The translations under genes and the position numbers were made by a program. Of a stretch of 64,000 bases of DNA, positions 40,601 to 49,205 are shown in pieces (positions within the stretch are counted from its first letter, which is position 1; each line of letters starts with the position of its first letter). Source of the DNA: an uncultured Flavobacteriales bacterium (lineage in GTDB: Bacteria > Bacteroidota > Bacteroidia > Flavobacteriales_D > Crocinitomicaceae); NCBI GenBank assembly GCA_943789205.1, contig CALSTG010000001.1:734435-798434 (forward strand), in the 5' to 3' direction. A model generated the notes under the pieces. The model did no database searches, was not told the DNA's origin, and worked only from the letters and a program-made list of their open reading frames with translations.

Positions 40601-42198
40601 AGAATGTTAATTTCTCATTTGTGAAAGGGGAATTATTCAGCAATGTAACATTGATGCCAGGTCTGAATAAGTTTACACTTTCCGTAAAAAGTCCATGTGG
40701 TGATGCAAGTGCAGATTTAACAATTGTATATGATGATTGTAGGCCTCCAATTATAAGTTTAAAAGTTCCTTCAAGTAATGTAACTCAGAGTACAAATCAA
40801 AAAGTTCAAATTATCGCAAAAATTACTAATGTCCCGAATAATGGTCAGGTCACTGTATTAAATGGTAACACATCTATCCCGTTTGCTTTTAGTAATGGGA
40901 TAATTAAAACACAGGTTATGCTTATTGATGGTCCAAATTCAATCACAATACGGGCTAAAAACCCTTGTGGGGAGGATACTGAAAATATTTCAATTTCTTA
41001 TGAACCTTGTCAGACTCCTCAGATCATAATGAACCCGAGTACACCTTCGATGGTCATGACATCCCAGGTTCAATTAAATGCAGTCATCCAGAATTATGCA
41101 GCAAGCACAAATGTGACAATAACTGTTAATGGACATGCCATAGCACCATCTAATTATCAAATAAATAATGGAAACCTTTCAGGTATGGTTCCATTAAATA
41201 ATGGTTCGAACGTCATAAGTGTATATGCCGTAAGTCCATGCGGATCGGATGCAAAAGAATTTTCTGTTCTTCGTTGTAAAAACCCTTCAGTTAACTGGAT
41301 TAATCCTGCATTGGTAAACACCGTTGTGACGAATGAAGCTTTTACACTTCAAGTAATGGCCAACAATGCTTTCAATGCTTCGAATATCATTCTTACATTT
41401 AATGGAGCTCCTATTGGCTTTAATTACAATGGCAATACAGATGCGTTGACTGCGAATGTGAATTTGGTACCAGGAGACAATGTGTTCTCAATGAGAATCT
41501 CTAATACTTGTGGTATGACAAGTTCTAATATTAAGTTAATTTACCAGCCGGGGAATAACGGTTCTAATGGCAATAATGGATCTAATAGCTTAAATGGAAA
41601 TAGTGGAAGCAATGGGTCAAACGGCAATAATGGTAATAATGGCTCCAATGGAAACAGTGGAGGTAACGGTTTAAATGGTTCTAATGGAAACAACGGAAGC
41701 AATGGGTCAAACGGCAATAATGGTAATAATGGCTCCAATGGAAACAGTGGAGGTAACGGTTTAAATGGTTCTAATGGAAACAACGGAAGCAATGGGTCAA
41801 ACGGCAATAACAATTCTAATGGAAATAATGGCCATGGAAATAATGGAGATGGTGTAGACGTCTCTAACCCTGGACAAGGCAGCGGCGGGCCTAATGGCCA
41901 AAATGACCCTAGTGGAAATGTGGATGACGAAAATCAACCAGGGAATGGATCAGGAAATATGGGGACAAATGGAAATAATGGCGGCCAAAATAATAAAAGC
42001 CAAACACCAAGTCCTTCGAACGCTCCAAAAGGGAATTCGGGATCCAACAAAAACACAACTGCACCAAAAGGAAATACATCCTCAGGAAATAAAGGCTCCG
42101 GTGTTAAGTCAAATAAACCGTCGGGCAGTTCGAACCAAAAGGGTACACCGAGCCCAAAAACACCAACAAAAAACAATGGAAAAGGAAAAGGCCGATAG
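37618..42198 (+). CDS. Giant surface protein: barrel-like N-terminus, 11 Ig-like repeats, Gly-Asn-Ser tail
   Basis: The 1526-residue protein has a signal peptide (MKNLYLFVLTFLLTGTLLAQ). An outer-membrane-barrel-like region spans about residues 25-280, with LSFDIRGRYLHGHWYG, PYIFGGVGFSWKTI, SLGFGLAYDFG and TSAFIRFRLGG. Eleven repeats of 89-100 residues follow from about 287 to 1305, each beginning near C-x-x-P and ending near the motif N-x-C-G. A collagen-like Gly-Asn-Ser segment and a Lys/Pro/Ser/Gly-rich tail ending NNGKGKGR complete it. It probably anchors in the outer membrane and exposes a long stalk. No enzyme motif is seen and no known family is recognised as a whole. Confidence 0.7.
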   Translation: MKNLYLFVLTFLLTGTLLAQKNKSNYDSKWFIGFNTGVTWSSSDIDDSFTIRDAQNGRSTRPSGWSLFLGKSYNYDYGKLLSFDIRGRYLHGHWYGQNTEIDSSLTAINVDAQDLYNQYNTEFGGFIPNYYTDLRRLSLELVIHLNKIREKTGLDPYIFGGVGFSWKTIKADLTSLNEFGESELYSETQMLNNDLDFEFETDLIDKQKYFMPSLGFGLAYDFGKTSIGLEHKTTFTRGDQFDGYVSEVPRLENDLYHYTSAFIRFRLGGSSRAPRPAPKPSTSSNNSSGFTSCPSPVVNILNTNNTSSTQGTLIIEAKLNNVNAVNQIKLTDMNQMPLPFDYDALTNKVTATVTLVPGNNTFFLNAKTSCGSDMERLNIQNTTSSSSGFTSCPSPVVNILNSNNTSVSQGTATINARIENVNNVAEIKLTNANQVQLPFNYDMNSKLLSATVTLIEGNNVFYVSAANNCGGDSEQINIQHTNINCPSPAVNVINGNNSSSSQGDLVISAQIENVNNVSEIKLTNGNQTPIPFNYDFNSKILTATVSLTEGNNIFFISAINSCGGDTDQINISFTNVPCPSPTVNVLNANNTQVNQGILSVSAQIINVNSASEIIFTDINQAPIPFNYNFNTNQLTASVSLTEGINTFFITASNSCGSDTDRLNIEYTNCSAPTGTFISPSSNSTVQSSNNLIQASIIGITDVSLVKLFVNNNQLFGFNFNQDTGLLQANLSLTPGQNAVRLDFANDCGQGTVSNTIFYQQCEPPVIELIHPSASGATTNIQNQNIDIQITGTDIVKNNIEVKLNGKLMNISAASYTNQLLSFSIVLAPGINTISVDVQNECGSASEIFTIDFENCTAPSIAFNGIQSGLITMASTLSLNMTINEIFGAQNISYKLNGQNMEGLMYNAQSNSLYGNIILTPGDNYFTISATNDCGTAVETLHVFYNDCETPTISISSLGSSTGGTNVSITNPTYTLMAQISHVKLPKYISLKHNGQNVNFSFVKGELFSNVTLMPGLNKFTLSVKSPCGDASADLTIVYDDCRPPIISLKVPSSNVTQSTNQKVQIIAKITNVPNNGQVTVLNGNTSIPFAFSNGIIKTQVMLIDGPNSITIRAKNPCGEDTENISISYEPCQTPQIIMNPSTPSMVMTSQVQLNAVIQNYAASTNVTITVNGHAIAPSNYQINNGNLSGMVPLNNGSNVISVYAVSPCGSDAKEFSVLRCKNPSVNWINPALVNTVVTNEAFTLQVMANNAFNASNIILTFNGAPIGFNYNGNTDALTANVNLVPGDNVFSMRISNTCGMTSSNIKLIYQPGNNGSNGNNGSNSLNGNSGSNGSNGNNGNNGSNGNSGGNGLNGSNGNNGSNGSNGNNGNNGSNGNSGGNGLNGSNGNNGSNGSNGNNNSNGNNGHGNNGDGVDVSNPGQGSGGPNGQNDPSGNVDDENQPGNGSGNMGTNGNNGGQNNKSQTPSPSNAPKGNSGSNKNTTAPKGNTSSGNKGSGVKSNKPSGSSNQKGTPSPKTPTKNNGKGKGR
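41605..41808 (+). repeat. 90-bp tandem repeat within the Gly-Asn-Ser segment
   Basis: Units at 41605-41694 and 41695-41784 look identical over 90 bases, and a partial third runs from 41785 to about 41808. Each unit encodes 30 residues of the form GSNGSNGNNGNNGSNGNSGG plus ten more. Length change here would remain in frame. Confidence 0.9.
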
Positions 42199-42208
42199 GC
42201 CTTTTTTT
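42186..42208 (+). terminator. Intrinsic terminator containing the stop codon of the giant repeat protein
   Basis: AAAAGGCC-GATA-GGCC followed by seven T. The TAG stop at 42196-42198 spans the loop and the first base of the 3' arm of the stem, so terminator and stop overlap. Confidence 0.85.
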
Positions 42209-42243
42209 ATTGGCTTCACTACAGTTTTCTCATTTAATCTTAG

Positions 42244-42251
42244 TATGTTTG
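42244..42251 (+). promoter_or_regulatory. Promoter -7 box of the ppiD-like gene
   Basis: TATGTTTG is a perfect TANNTTTG box 22 bases ahead of the ATG at 42274. Confidence 0.6.
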
Positions 42252-42273
42252 CAGACTAAAATTATTACAGGTT

Positions 42274-44526
42274 ATGGCATTAATAGGGAAAATTAGAGAA
42301 AAGTCAGTTCTTCTAGTAATCATTATCGGTCTTGCATTATTAGCTTTCATAGCAGGAGACTTCTTTAGCACACGTGGAGGAGCCGGTGCCTCAGGTGCAT
42401 ACGGCGTAGGACATGTTTTCGGAGAGAAAGTGGACATGAATAAATATGAATATTTAAGAGCTAAATATCAAGACAACGCTTGGCCTATACTCATTGACTC
42501 TATGATAATGAGTAAAGAATACCAAGACTTAGGAATTTCAGTATCAGATAAAGAGCTTAATAGTTATTTGATGGCTACCGATGGCTTTGATATTTGCCCA
42601 GATCAAAATATCCGTTCATTTTTTACAGATTCAGTAACGGGTCAAATCACGGAGCAGTCGAAAATTGATGGTCGTGTAAAACTCAAGCAGCAACTCGACG
42701 ATGTAAAAAAAGATAAAGCGCGTTGGGCCGAACTTAAACGTTATTATTCCAACCAGAGAATGAATCAAAAATATATTGATGTTGTTTCACAAGGTCTTTA
42801 TATTTCCAGTCTTGAAGCAAAAGACGATTTTACAAACAAAAACCTTCGAAAAGATATTGACTATCTTTTGAAAAATAACAATACAATCCCAAATGATAAT
42901 ATTGAAGTTAAAGATGCAGATCTAGCAGCATATTACGCTTCTCACAAATGGGACTCTAGATTTCAGAGTGATGAAGCATACAAGGTTGTGAAATTCTTCA
43001 GTATTGATGAATCCCCATCCTCAAAGGACACTACGGAATTCAACGCGAAATTTGAAAACTTCAAAACCGGTTTGGCTAGTGCAGATAATGATACCATATA
43101 TTCAAACTCTAAGAGTGATATTAAATTGTCTTTCTTTAATGCGCGTTCTACGTTTGTTCCTGAAGGACATTTTAAAGCCGAAGAATTATTTACATACCCT
43201 AAAACAATGGATTCGACTTTTGCAAATGCAACAATCGGTGCTATTGTTGGACCTTATTCTTGTGGACAAAAAATGAAGACTAAAACCAATGGTCTAGACT
43301 ATTATGCAGTTTCGAAGGTTATTGGAAAAACCTCTTCAAGAATAAAAGCAAGACATATATTACTGCAAGTAAATGCAGAAAGAGATTCTGCGTCAAATGA
43401 TGCATTGGCAGCAAGCCTTCTGAATCAAATCAAATCTGCAGCTGATAAAAATGTAACCTTCGAAGCTTTGGCTAAAGCAAATTCGGCTGATGCAAGTATA
43501 GAATTTGATAACCTCTTAGAGCTTACCTTAATATACCCTGAACAAACAAGAACAAAATTCTTTGGTAAAGAAATATCTGAATTCTGTACAAACAATGCTG
43601 CAGGTTCAGTTGCAATAGTAACCTCAAGCCTTGGAACCCACATCGTGGAGGTTCTTGAAAAAGATGACAATAGCTTGCCTAAGCTAGCCACTATTTTTAA
43701 AGAATTTAAGCCTTCGGAAGAAACAATGAATTTGAAAGAAAAAGAATCGGATAATATTTTGAGTACTTTATATCAAGGAACCGAAAAGTTAAAGTCTTCG
43801 AAGGAAATTAGAAGCTACTTTGACTCTGTAGTTCTTGCGAAATCTTATAAAGCTCGAGCTTTGAAATTAGTAGATAATAATCCCTTAGTTCCAGCGTCGT
43901 ATCTCAACAGTTCTAATGCAGGAGACAGATTAATTCGCGCTGCCTACAAAGAGGGATCAAAAGTAGGAACTCTCGTTGGGCGTCCAATTCGAGACAAAAA
44001 CACTTATGTTATTGGAATGGTATATTCTTCAAGATCGAAAGGTGCTCCTGGATTTAATGAAGTCGAAGACGAAATGCGTAAAGCATACATTAATGCTAAA
44101 AAATCTGAAATGATCGTTAAAGACTTTGGAGACAATTCTATTCAAGAACTTTCGAAAGATTTAAGTATTAAAATTCAGTCTGCTAGTGTTTCATTGAAAA
44201 GCTTGAACAATATTGATGCTAAAGTTATTGGTTCATTGTATTCTGCTAAAAACAATAAGGAGAATGTTTCATTACCTCCTCTTGTGGGTAAAAACGGTGT
44301 GTACAAAATCTTTATGAAAACAACGGCTGTTCCTGTAGAGAAAAAAAGCTACAAAGTAGAGAAGGACGTAATGAACAAAGAGCTGGTTACAAAATTGGTT
44401 AAAACACCCATTACTTTTAATCAAAATCGAGAGCGTTCGGAAGAAAGCTATTTGATCAATGGGCTTTACCAAAGAGCAAATGTCATAGACAATAGAAAGC
44501 TTCTACAGCTTAATATTAGAAACTAG
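42274..44526 (+). CDS. PpiD/SurA-type periplasmic peptidyl-prolyl isomerase and chaperone
   Basis: The 750-residue protein begins with a membrane anchor (SVLLVIIIGLALLAFIAGDFF, residues 11-31). It then has a SurA_N-like helical region and a parvulin-type rotamase domain around residues 355-470 (SSRIKARHILLQVNAERD through SSLGTHIVEVLEK). In known PpiD proteins the domain faces the periplasm and assists folding of exported proteins. The parvulin core is degenerate in parts (for example LLELTLIYPEQTRTKFF), so chaperone activity may dominate. The stop codon overlaps the convergent phospholipase stop by the shared palindrome CTAG. Confidence 0.85.
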   Translation: MALIGKIREKSVLLVIIIGLALLAFIAGDFFSTRGGAGASGAYGVGHVFGEKVDMNKYEYLRAKYQDNAWPILIDSMIMSKEYQDLGISVSDKELNSYLMATDGFDICPDQNIRSFFTDSVTGQITEQSKIDGRVKLKQQLDDVKKDKARWAELKRYYSNQRMNQKYIDVVSQGLYISSLEAKDDFTNKNLRKDIDYLLKNNNTIPNDNIEVKDADLAAYYASHKWDSRFQSDEAYKVVKFFSIDESPSSKDTTEFNAKFENFKTGLASADNDTIYSNSKSDIKLSFFNARSTFVPEGHFKAEELFTYPKTMDSTFANATIGAIVGPYSCGQKMKTKTNGLDYYAVSKVIGKTSSRIKARHILLQVNAERDSASNDALAASLLNQIKSAADKNVTFEALAKANSADASIEFDNLLELTLIYPEQTRTKFFGKEISEFCTNNAAGSVAIVTSSLGTHIVEVLEKDDNSLPKLATIFKEFKPSEETMNLKEKESDNILSTLYQGTEKLKSSKEIRSYFDSVVLAKSYKARALKLVDNNPLVPASYLNSSNAGDRLIRAAYKEGSKVGTLVGRPIRDKNTYVIGMVYSSRSKGAPGFNEVEDEMRKAYINAKKSEMIVKDFGDNSIQELSKDLSIKIQSASVSLKSLNNIDAKVIGSLYSAKNNKENVSLPPLVGKNGVYKIFMKTTAVPVEKKSYKVEKDVMNKELVTKLVKTPITFNQNRERSEESYLINGLYQRANVIDNRKLLQLNIRN

Positions 44527-45599
44527 GGCCGAAGAAGCTCGAAAAAGCCATTCTTAAAGCCAATCTTGTATGAACTCCAACGTTCATCAGCCTTGTAATA
44601 GTCTGTAGATATGATTTGAGCTCCACTTCTGAGAGCAGCATTCCATGTGTCGTAATTGTTTGACCTTGATTCAACACTACCGGCATCTGAACGAGTTCTA
44701 ACTATGAATTCAGAGTTAAGCTCTCTAATCTCTCTCTCGCTAGCAATTGGGTTATTTCGTAAAAGAAAAACAGTATTCGCATCACTTTGATTTCCATATT
44801 GGAAGAACAAAGGGCGCTCGAAAGTTCTATATAGATGCTTGTTATTTCCTTCCAGAATAAAAATAAATGTTCCTCGTACCTCCTCTAATAGTGGCCAGCC
44901 TTCAGCTAATACCCTTTCTTGAAGACTAGAATAGCTCTTTTTAAAATCGGAAGGTTTAAATATTTGATCAGGGCTTAGCGTAGCGGAAATTTCTTGCTCT
45001 AAATCTAAAAACGCTCTACGATCAAAGGGTATACACTTTTTGAACCCCAATCTTTTTAATGCCTTCGACTCATCAGCGGGATGCGATCCTTTTGCCTCCA
45101 AATTGATATAAATAGGAAAATGGTCTGGATGTAAATCACTCCAAGACTTTAAAGCTTCTAAGGCAGACTTGAGTGTAAGATAATTGGTTTCAAAATCTAC
45201 ATCCGAAATATGTAATATTTTAAAGCCAGGCTTCTTTAACGCCTTTCCCTTTAAACGTTGTCTTTGTCCAAAAAGGAATAAATTGACACGTCTTCTTTTA
45301 TATTGCCCCCCCTTGGGATCATAATTGACATCTAATTCTATACCACGTATACCATAATTGTCGAATTGTTCAGAAAAGGGTAAATGTCCATAATCAATAA
45401 AGTCCGGATTGTTTTGGTCGCCAAGCTTGTCTTGAAACTTTTTTAAAAATCGTAAAACCTTAGGGTGGGGTTTCTTTTTATAACTATTATGCGAAGCAAT
45501 GATTCTTATCTGGTTTATTGGAATTGAATCAATTGGAAGCTGTACATAAGCATTGCCAACAATAAAAATGCACCAAGAAAAAACCAAAAATCTCATCAT
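44523..45599 (-). CDS. Ca2+-dependent phosphoinositide-specific phospholipase C-like protein
   Basis: The 358-residue protein has a signal peptide (MMRFLVFSWCIFIVGNAYVQ). It has the PI-PLC active-site pattern of the Ca2+-dependent bacterial family: RIIASHNSYKKKPH, with the first catalytic His at about 35. GIRGIELDVNYDPKGG and LHISDVDFETNYLTLKSALEALKSW follow, then PIYINLEAKGSH. This family cleaves phosphoinositides or related phosphodiesters. A natural substrate in this organism is unknown. It is the third gene of an operon with urocanate hydratase and a polytopic membrane protein, and its start overlaps the membrane-protein stop by four bases. Confidence 0.8.
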   Translation of the reverse strand: MMRFLVFSWCIFIVGNAYVQLPIDSIPINQIRIIASHNSYKKKPHPKVLRFLKKFQDKLGDQNNPDFIDYGHLPFSEQFDNYGIRGIELDVNYDPKGGQYKRRRVNLFLFGQRQRLKGKALKKPGFKILHISDVDFETNYLTLKSALEALKSWSDLHPDHFPIYINLEAKGSHPADESKALKRLGFKKCIPFDRRAFLDLEQEISATLSPDQIFKPSDFKKSYSSLQERVLAEGWPLLEEVRGTFIFILEGNNKHLYRTFERPLFFQYGNQSDANTVFLLRNNPIASEREIRELNSEFIVRTRSDAGSVESRSNNYDTWNAALRSGAQIISTDYYKADERWSSYKIGFKNGFFELLRP

Positions 45600-47161
45600 T
45601 TAATGTATTTAGAGAGCCATGATCTTAAATGCGCACGCTGGCAATCAATTTGAGTTGAAAAATAATGAGAAGCTTTGAATCTAGCAAAATCATTATTATA
45701 GTCTAAAATAGAGTCAAAACAGTTAGACGAATCCTTCGACTTATAAATACAGGAAAAATTATCTATGTTTTTTTCACGAATTACATTTACAATATTATGA
45801 TTCGGCCAATATGATGAATCTTCTAACATTCTAGCTGTATATGGGAATATTCGTTCTGCTTCACCTTTAAAACCATATAATATAAGCCCCCCTTGAAAAT
45901 CCTCTATAAGCGAAAAAACAGGTTCATTATTGTAATTTGAAGTTAAAAAATAGGGGCTCTCAACAAATACATAATCGAGGGTGTTCTCCTCAGCTAATAA
46001 TGGAACCAAATCTTCATAATGGTTTTTTCTTTGCTCCCATGATCGTATGGTATTAATCACCTGCATTTCCATAGATGCAAACCACAAAACAACAATCACA
46101 TAAGACAATACATAAAAATTACTATTCAAAAGCCAAGAACATATAAATGTTAAAACTACGGCTACAAATAAATGACTTGGAAGAAGCATTTTATTGTAAA
46201 AACCATAGGTAACAGCAGGATAATTAGAAAGAATAAAAATCAAACAGCATGCAATAATGGTAATAAAAGCATGTATCATTGTTATTTTGTCGTATGACCC
46301 GATCAATTCTGATCTTGACCAATAAACTACCGGTAGCGCCAAAAAACTAAGCCATAACAATGGCTCGGATAAATAAAACGGAATAACTTCTATCAAAAGC
46401 AAAGGCAGTTCGATAAAAATTGCGATGAAATAATATAGGCCTTGTAAAATAGAATGAGTTGAAAAAGAAAAGCCGTAAACCGCATTATCAATCTGGTAAT
46501 AAGGCCCTATGGTAAACTTTAAAATTAGTACAACTAAAAACACCAATCCCGTTGTTAGTAAAACCTTCCTAAATGCCCATTTATTTTTAGACGAACTTCT
46601 AAACTGTAATAGTAGAAATAGAAATAAAGGAAAAACTATTTCACAAGAAAGCAAAGCTAATAATGACCAAAAAAAATAAATCAAATAAAAACGAGTGGTC
46701 TCTGCGCCATTTTGAGTAGATCTTAGCGCTAGAAGAAAAAATAGAATGGACAATATATACCCAGTTTGCATCGCATTAAAAAGCTGGGAAGAAGCAAAAA
46801 TGGGAAAGGATAAAAAAAATAAAAATAATAATGTGTTTTTACTACCTAAAGATTTTTTAAAAACAAGATTAGCAGTGATTATAAGAGCTGCCCATAGCGA
46901 AAGACGAAAAATATTATACAGCACATAGCTTGAGCCAAACAAATGCAATGTTGTGGTTTGTATAAACCCATAGATAGGTCGTGAAATATGCCCTGACCTA
47001 GAAAGACTATATTTTAAATCGTGCCAATAATCTGTGCCAATATGAGCTACAAGAGACAAATCGTCTGAAGTCCCGAATCCTCCTAAAAAAATGAGTGGGA
47101 CATATAATATTAACGCCAATAATATTAACCAATAATACCTCTGAAACCTTTGAGGTTTCAT
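45596..47161 (-). CDS. Polytopic membrane protein, possible GT-C glycosyltransferase
   Basis: The 521-residue protein has about ten to twelve hydrophobic helices in the first 370 residues (for example YWLILLALILYVPLIFLGGF and LLFLFFLSFPIFASSQLF). A soluble C-terminal region of roughly 130 residues contains two Cys pairs. The first loop has the acidic motif GTSDDLSLV, in the position where GT-C glycosyltransferases keep catalytic acidic residues. No family is recognised with confidence. It overlaps the urocanate hydratase start by one base and the phospholipase by four, so the three are co-expressed. Confidence 0.6.
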   Translation of the reverse strand: MKPQRFQRYYWLILLALILYVPLIFLGGFGTSDDLSLVAHIGTDYWHDLKYSLSRSGHISRPIYGFIQTTTLHLFGSSYVLYNIFRLSLWAALIITANLVFKKSLGSKNTLLFLFFLSFPIFASSQLFNAMQTGYILSILFFLLALRSTQNGAETTRFYLIYFFWSLLALLSCEIVFPLFLFLLLQFRSSSKNKWAFRKVLLTTGLVFLVVLILKFTIGPYYQIDNAVYGFSFSTHSILQGLYYFIAIFIELPLLLIEVIPFYLSEPLLWLSFLALPVVYWSRSELIGSYDKITMIHAFITIIACCLIFILSNYPAVTYGFYNKMLLPSHLFVAVVLTFICSWLLNSNFYVLSYVIVVLWFASMEMQVINTIRSWEQRKNHYEDLVPLLAEENTLDYVFVESPYFLTSNYNNEPVFSLIEDFQGGLILYGFKGEAERIFPYTARMLEDSSYWPNHNIVNVIREKNIDNFSCIYKSKDSSNCFDSILDYNNDFARFKASHYFSTQIDCQRAHLRSWLSKYIK

Positions 47162-49167
47162 TAAGAAACATCAAGTTTTAATAGTAATTCATCCTCAACT
47201 GAGTGCGGCATGGTTACCTTTAAAAGAGGTTCCTTTTCCATCGCTCTAGCAATTGCAAAATTTGCATTTTCATTTCTAGCCCAACTTCTTCTTGCAATAC
47301 CATTATTCACATCCCAATGAAGCATTTGCTTGATATGTAAAGAAGATTTTTGACTTCCATCGATGAGCATTCCAAAACCACCATTGATTACTTCTCCCCA
47401 TCCAACACCACCACCGTTGTGAATTGAAACCCATGTGGCTCCCCTAAAACTATCTCCTATAACATTCTGAATCGCCATGTCAGCGGTGTACCTGGAGCCG
47501 TCATAAATATTTGAAGTCTCACGATATGGCGAGTCTGTTCCAGAAACATCGTGGTGATCACGTCCCAAAATCACTGAGCCTATTTTACCATCTTTTATCG
47601 CCTGATTAAAAGCTTCTGCTATTTTCATTCTACCCTCAGCATCAGCATAAAGAATTCTAGCTTTTGATCCAACAACAAGTTGATTCTCTCGTGCTCCCTT
47701 AATCCATTGAATATTATCCGCCATTTGCTGTTTAATTTCAGGTGGACTTTTAAGCATCATTTCTTCAAGAATATTACAAGCAATTTGATCTGTCATATCC
47801 AAATCAGATTGTTTTCCACTCGCACAAACCCACCTAAAAGGACCAAAACCGAAATCAAAACACATCGGGCCCAAAATGTCTTGAACGTAGGAAGGGTAAA
47901 TAAAATCATCGCCGTTTTCTGCTCTTAATGCAGCACCAGCCCTTGTAGCTTCCAACAAAAAAGCATTACCGTAATCAAAAAAATAAGTTCCTTTATCTGT
48001 ATTTCTTTGAATCGCAGCAGCATGACGAATTAAGGTTTCTTGTACTTTTTGCTTAAATAAATCTGGATTTGAAGCCATCATTTCATTTGAATCTTCAAAA
48101 CTTTGACCCACAGGATAGTATCCTCCTGCCCAAGGATTGTGCAAAGATGTCTGATCGGAACCCAAATCAATATGAATGTTTTCACTGTCAAATTTCTCCC
48201 ATACATCTACAATATTTCCCAGATACGCAATAGAAACTATCTCCTTACCTTCCTTTGCAGAATGAACTCTCGCACAAAGTAAATCTAAGTCCTCAATAAT
48301 CTCATCTACCCAGCCTTGCTCATGTCTTGTTTTTGCGGCCTTAGGATTTACCTCAGCTGTTACCGAAATTACTCCTGCAATATTACCTGCCTTAGGTTGT
48401 GCTCCAGACATACCTCCTAAACCTGCGGTAACAAATAGCTTTCCTTTTGTAGATTCATTAGGCTTCGTCATTTTACGAATCGCATTTAAAACGGTAATGG
48501 TTGTACCATGAACAATTCCCTGTGGACCGATATACATGTAAGAACCGGCAGTCATCTGCCCATATTGTGTTACTCCAAGTGCATTAAATTTTTCCCAATC
48601 ATCAGGTTTAGAATAATTTGGAATCATCATACCATTCGATATCACAACCCGAGGCGCATCTTTATGAGATGGAAATAACCCTTGTGGATGTCCTGAATTC
48701 ATAACAAGTGTTTGCTCCTCAGTCATTTCAGATAGATACTTCATCGTCAATCGATATTGAATCCAATTCTGAAATACGGAACCATTACCACCATAAGTGA
48801 TAAGCTCATGGGGATGTTGCGCCACTGCCAAACTTAGATTATTCTGAATCATTAGCATTATAGCTTTTGCTTCAGCGCACTTTCCAGGGTAATCAGTTAT
48901 CGGTCTTGCTATAATTTCATGACTTGGACGAAATCTGTGCATATAAATACGGCCATAAGTATTCAATTCATTTAAGAATTCTGAAATTAAAACAGCATGT
49001 TGTTCTTTTGGGAAATAACGCAGTGCATTTTTAAGTGCGAGTTTTTTTTCCTCCGAATTCAGTATTGCTTTTCGCTTCGGTGCGTGATTTATTGCTGGAT
49101 CAATTGGTTTTTCTGCTGGAAGATGCGCAGGTATTCCTTCTAAAATCTCTTCTGCAAATGGCTTCAT
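47161..49167 (-). CDS. hutU: Urocanate hydratase
   Basis: The 668-residue NAD-dependent enzyme converts urocanate to imidazolone propionate in histidine degradation. It shows ALRYFPKEQHAVL, GKCAEAKAIMLMIQNNLSLAVAQHPHELITYGGNGSVFQNW, the NAD-binding TAGLGGMSGAQPKAG and the C-terminal GPMCFDFGFGPFRWVCASG. It also has TDSPYRETSNIYDGSRYTADMAIQNV. The length fits the long Bacteroidota subgroup (about 660-670) rather than the 550-residue pseudomonad enzyme. Other hut genes (hutH, hutI, ftcD) are absent here. It heads a three-gene operon with unrelated membrane functions. A perfect -7 box lies 23 bases upstream. Confidence 0.93.
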   Translation of the reverse strand: MKPFAEEILEGIPAHLPAEKPIDPAINHAPKRKAILNSEEKKLALKNALRYFPKEQHAVLISEFLNELNTYGRIYMHRFRPSHEIIARPITDYPGKCAEAKAIMLMIQNNLSLAVAQHPHELITYGGNGSVFQNWIQYRLTMKYLSEMTEEQTLVMNSGHPQGLFPSHKDAPRVVISNGMMIPNYSKPDDWEKFNALGVTQYGQMTAGSYMYIGPQGIVHGTTITVLNAIRKMTKPNESTKGKLFVTAGLGGMSGAQPKAGNIAGVISVTAEVNPKAAKTRHEQGWVDEIIEDLDLLCARVHSAKEGKEIVSIAYLGNIVDVWEKFDSENIHIDLGSDQTSLHNPWAGGYYPVGQSFEDSNEMMASNPDLFKQKVQETLIRHAAAIQRNTDKGTYFFDYGNAFLLEATRAGAALRAENGDDFIYPSYVQDILGPMCFDFGFGPFRWVCASGKQSDLDMTDQIACNILEEMMLKSPPEIKQQMADNIQWIKGARENQLVVGSKARILYADAEGRMKIAEAFNQAIKDGKIGSVILGRDHHDVSGTDSPYRETSNIYDGSRYTADMAIQNVIGDSFRGATWVSIHNGGGVGWGEVINGGFGMLIDGSQKSSLHIKQMLHWDVNNGIARRSWARNENANFAIARAMEKEPLLKVTMPHSVEDELLLKLDVS

Positions 49168-49189
49168 ATTTCTTCTTTTGGTAGAAATA

Positions 49190-49197
49190 CAAAGTTA
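49190..49197 (-). promoter_or_regulatory. Promoter -7 box of the hutU operon
   Basis: The minus strand reads TAACTTTG, a perfect TANNTTTG box, 22 bases ahead of the ATG at 49167. It lies just inside the short gap after the adhesin stop. Confidence 0.6.
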
Positions 49198-49205
49198 GGA
49201 GATTC

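Noticed and set aside
41541-41813. Minus-strand reading frame of 90 residues rich in Leu and Pro
   Set aside because: It is the antisense of the Gly-Asn-Ser repeat tract. Its repetitive composition is a by-product of that repeat.
41894-42259. Plus-strand frame of 121 residues overlapping the end of the giant protein
   Set aside because: It overlaps the low-complexity tail in another frame, has no recognisable domain and runs through the terminator.
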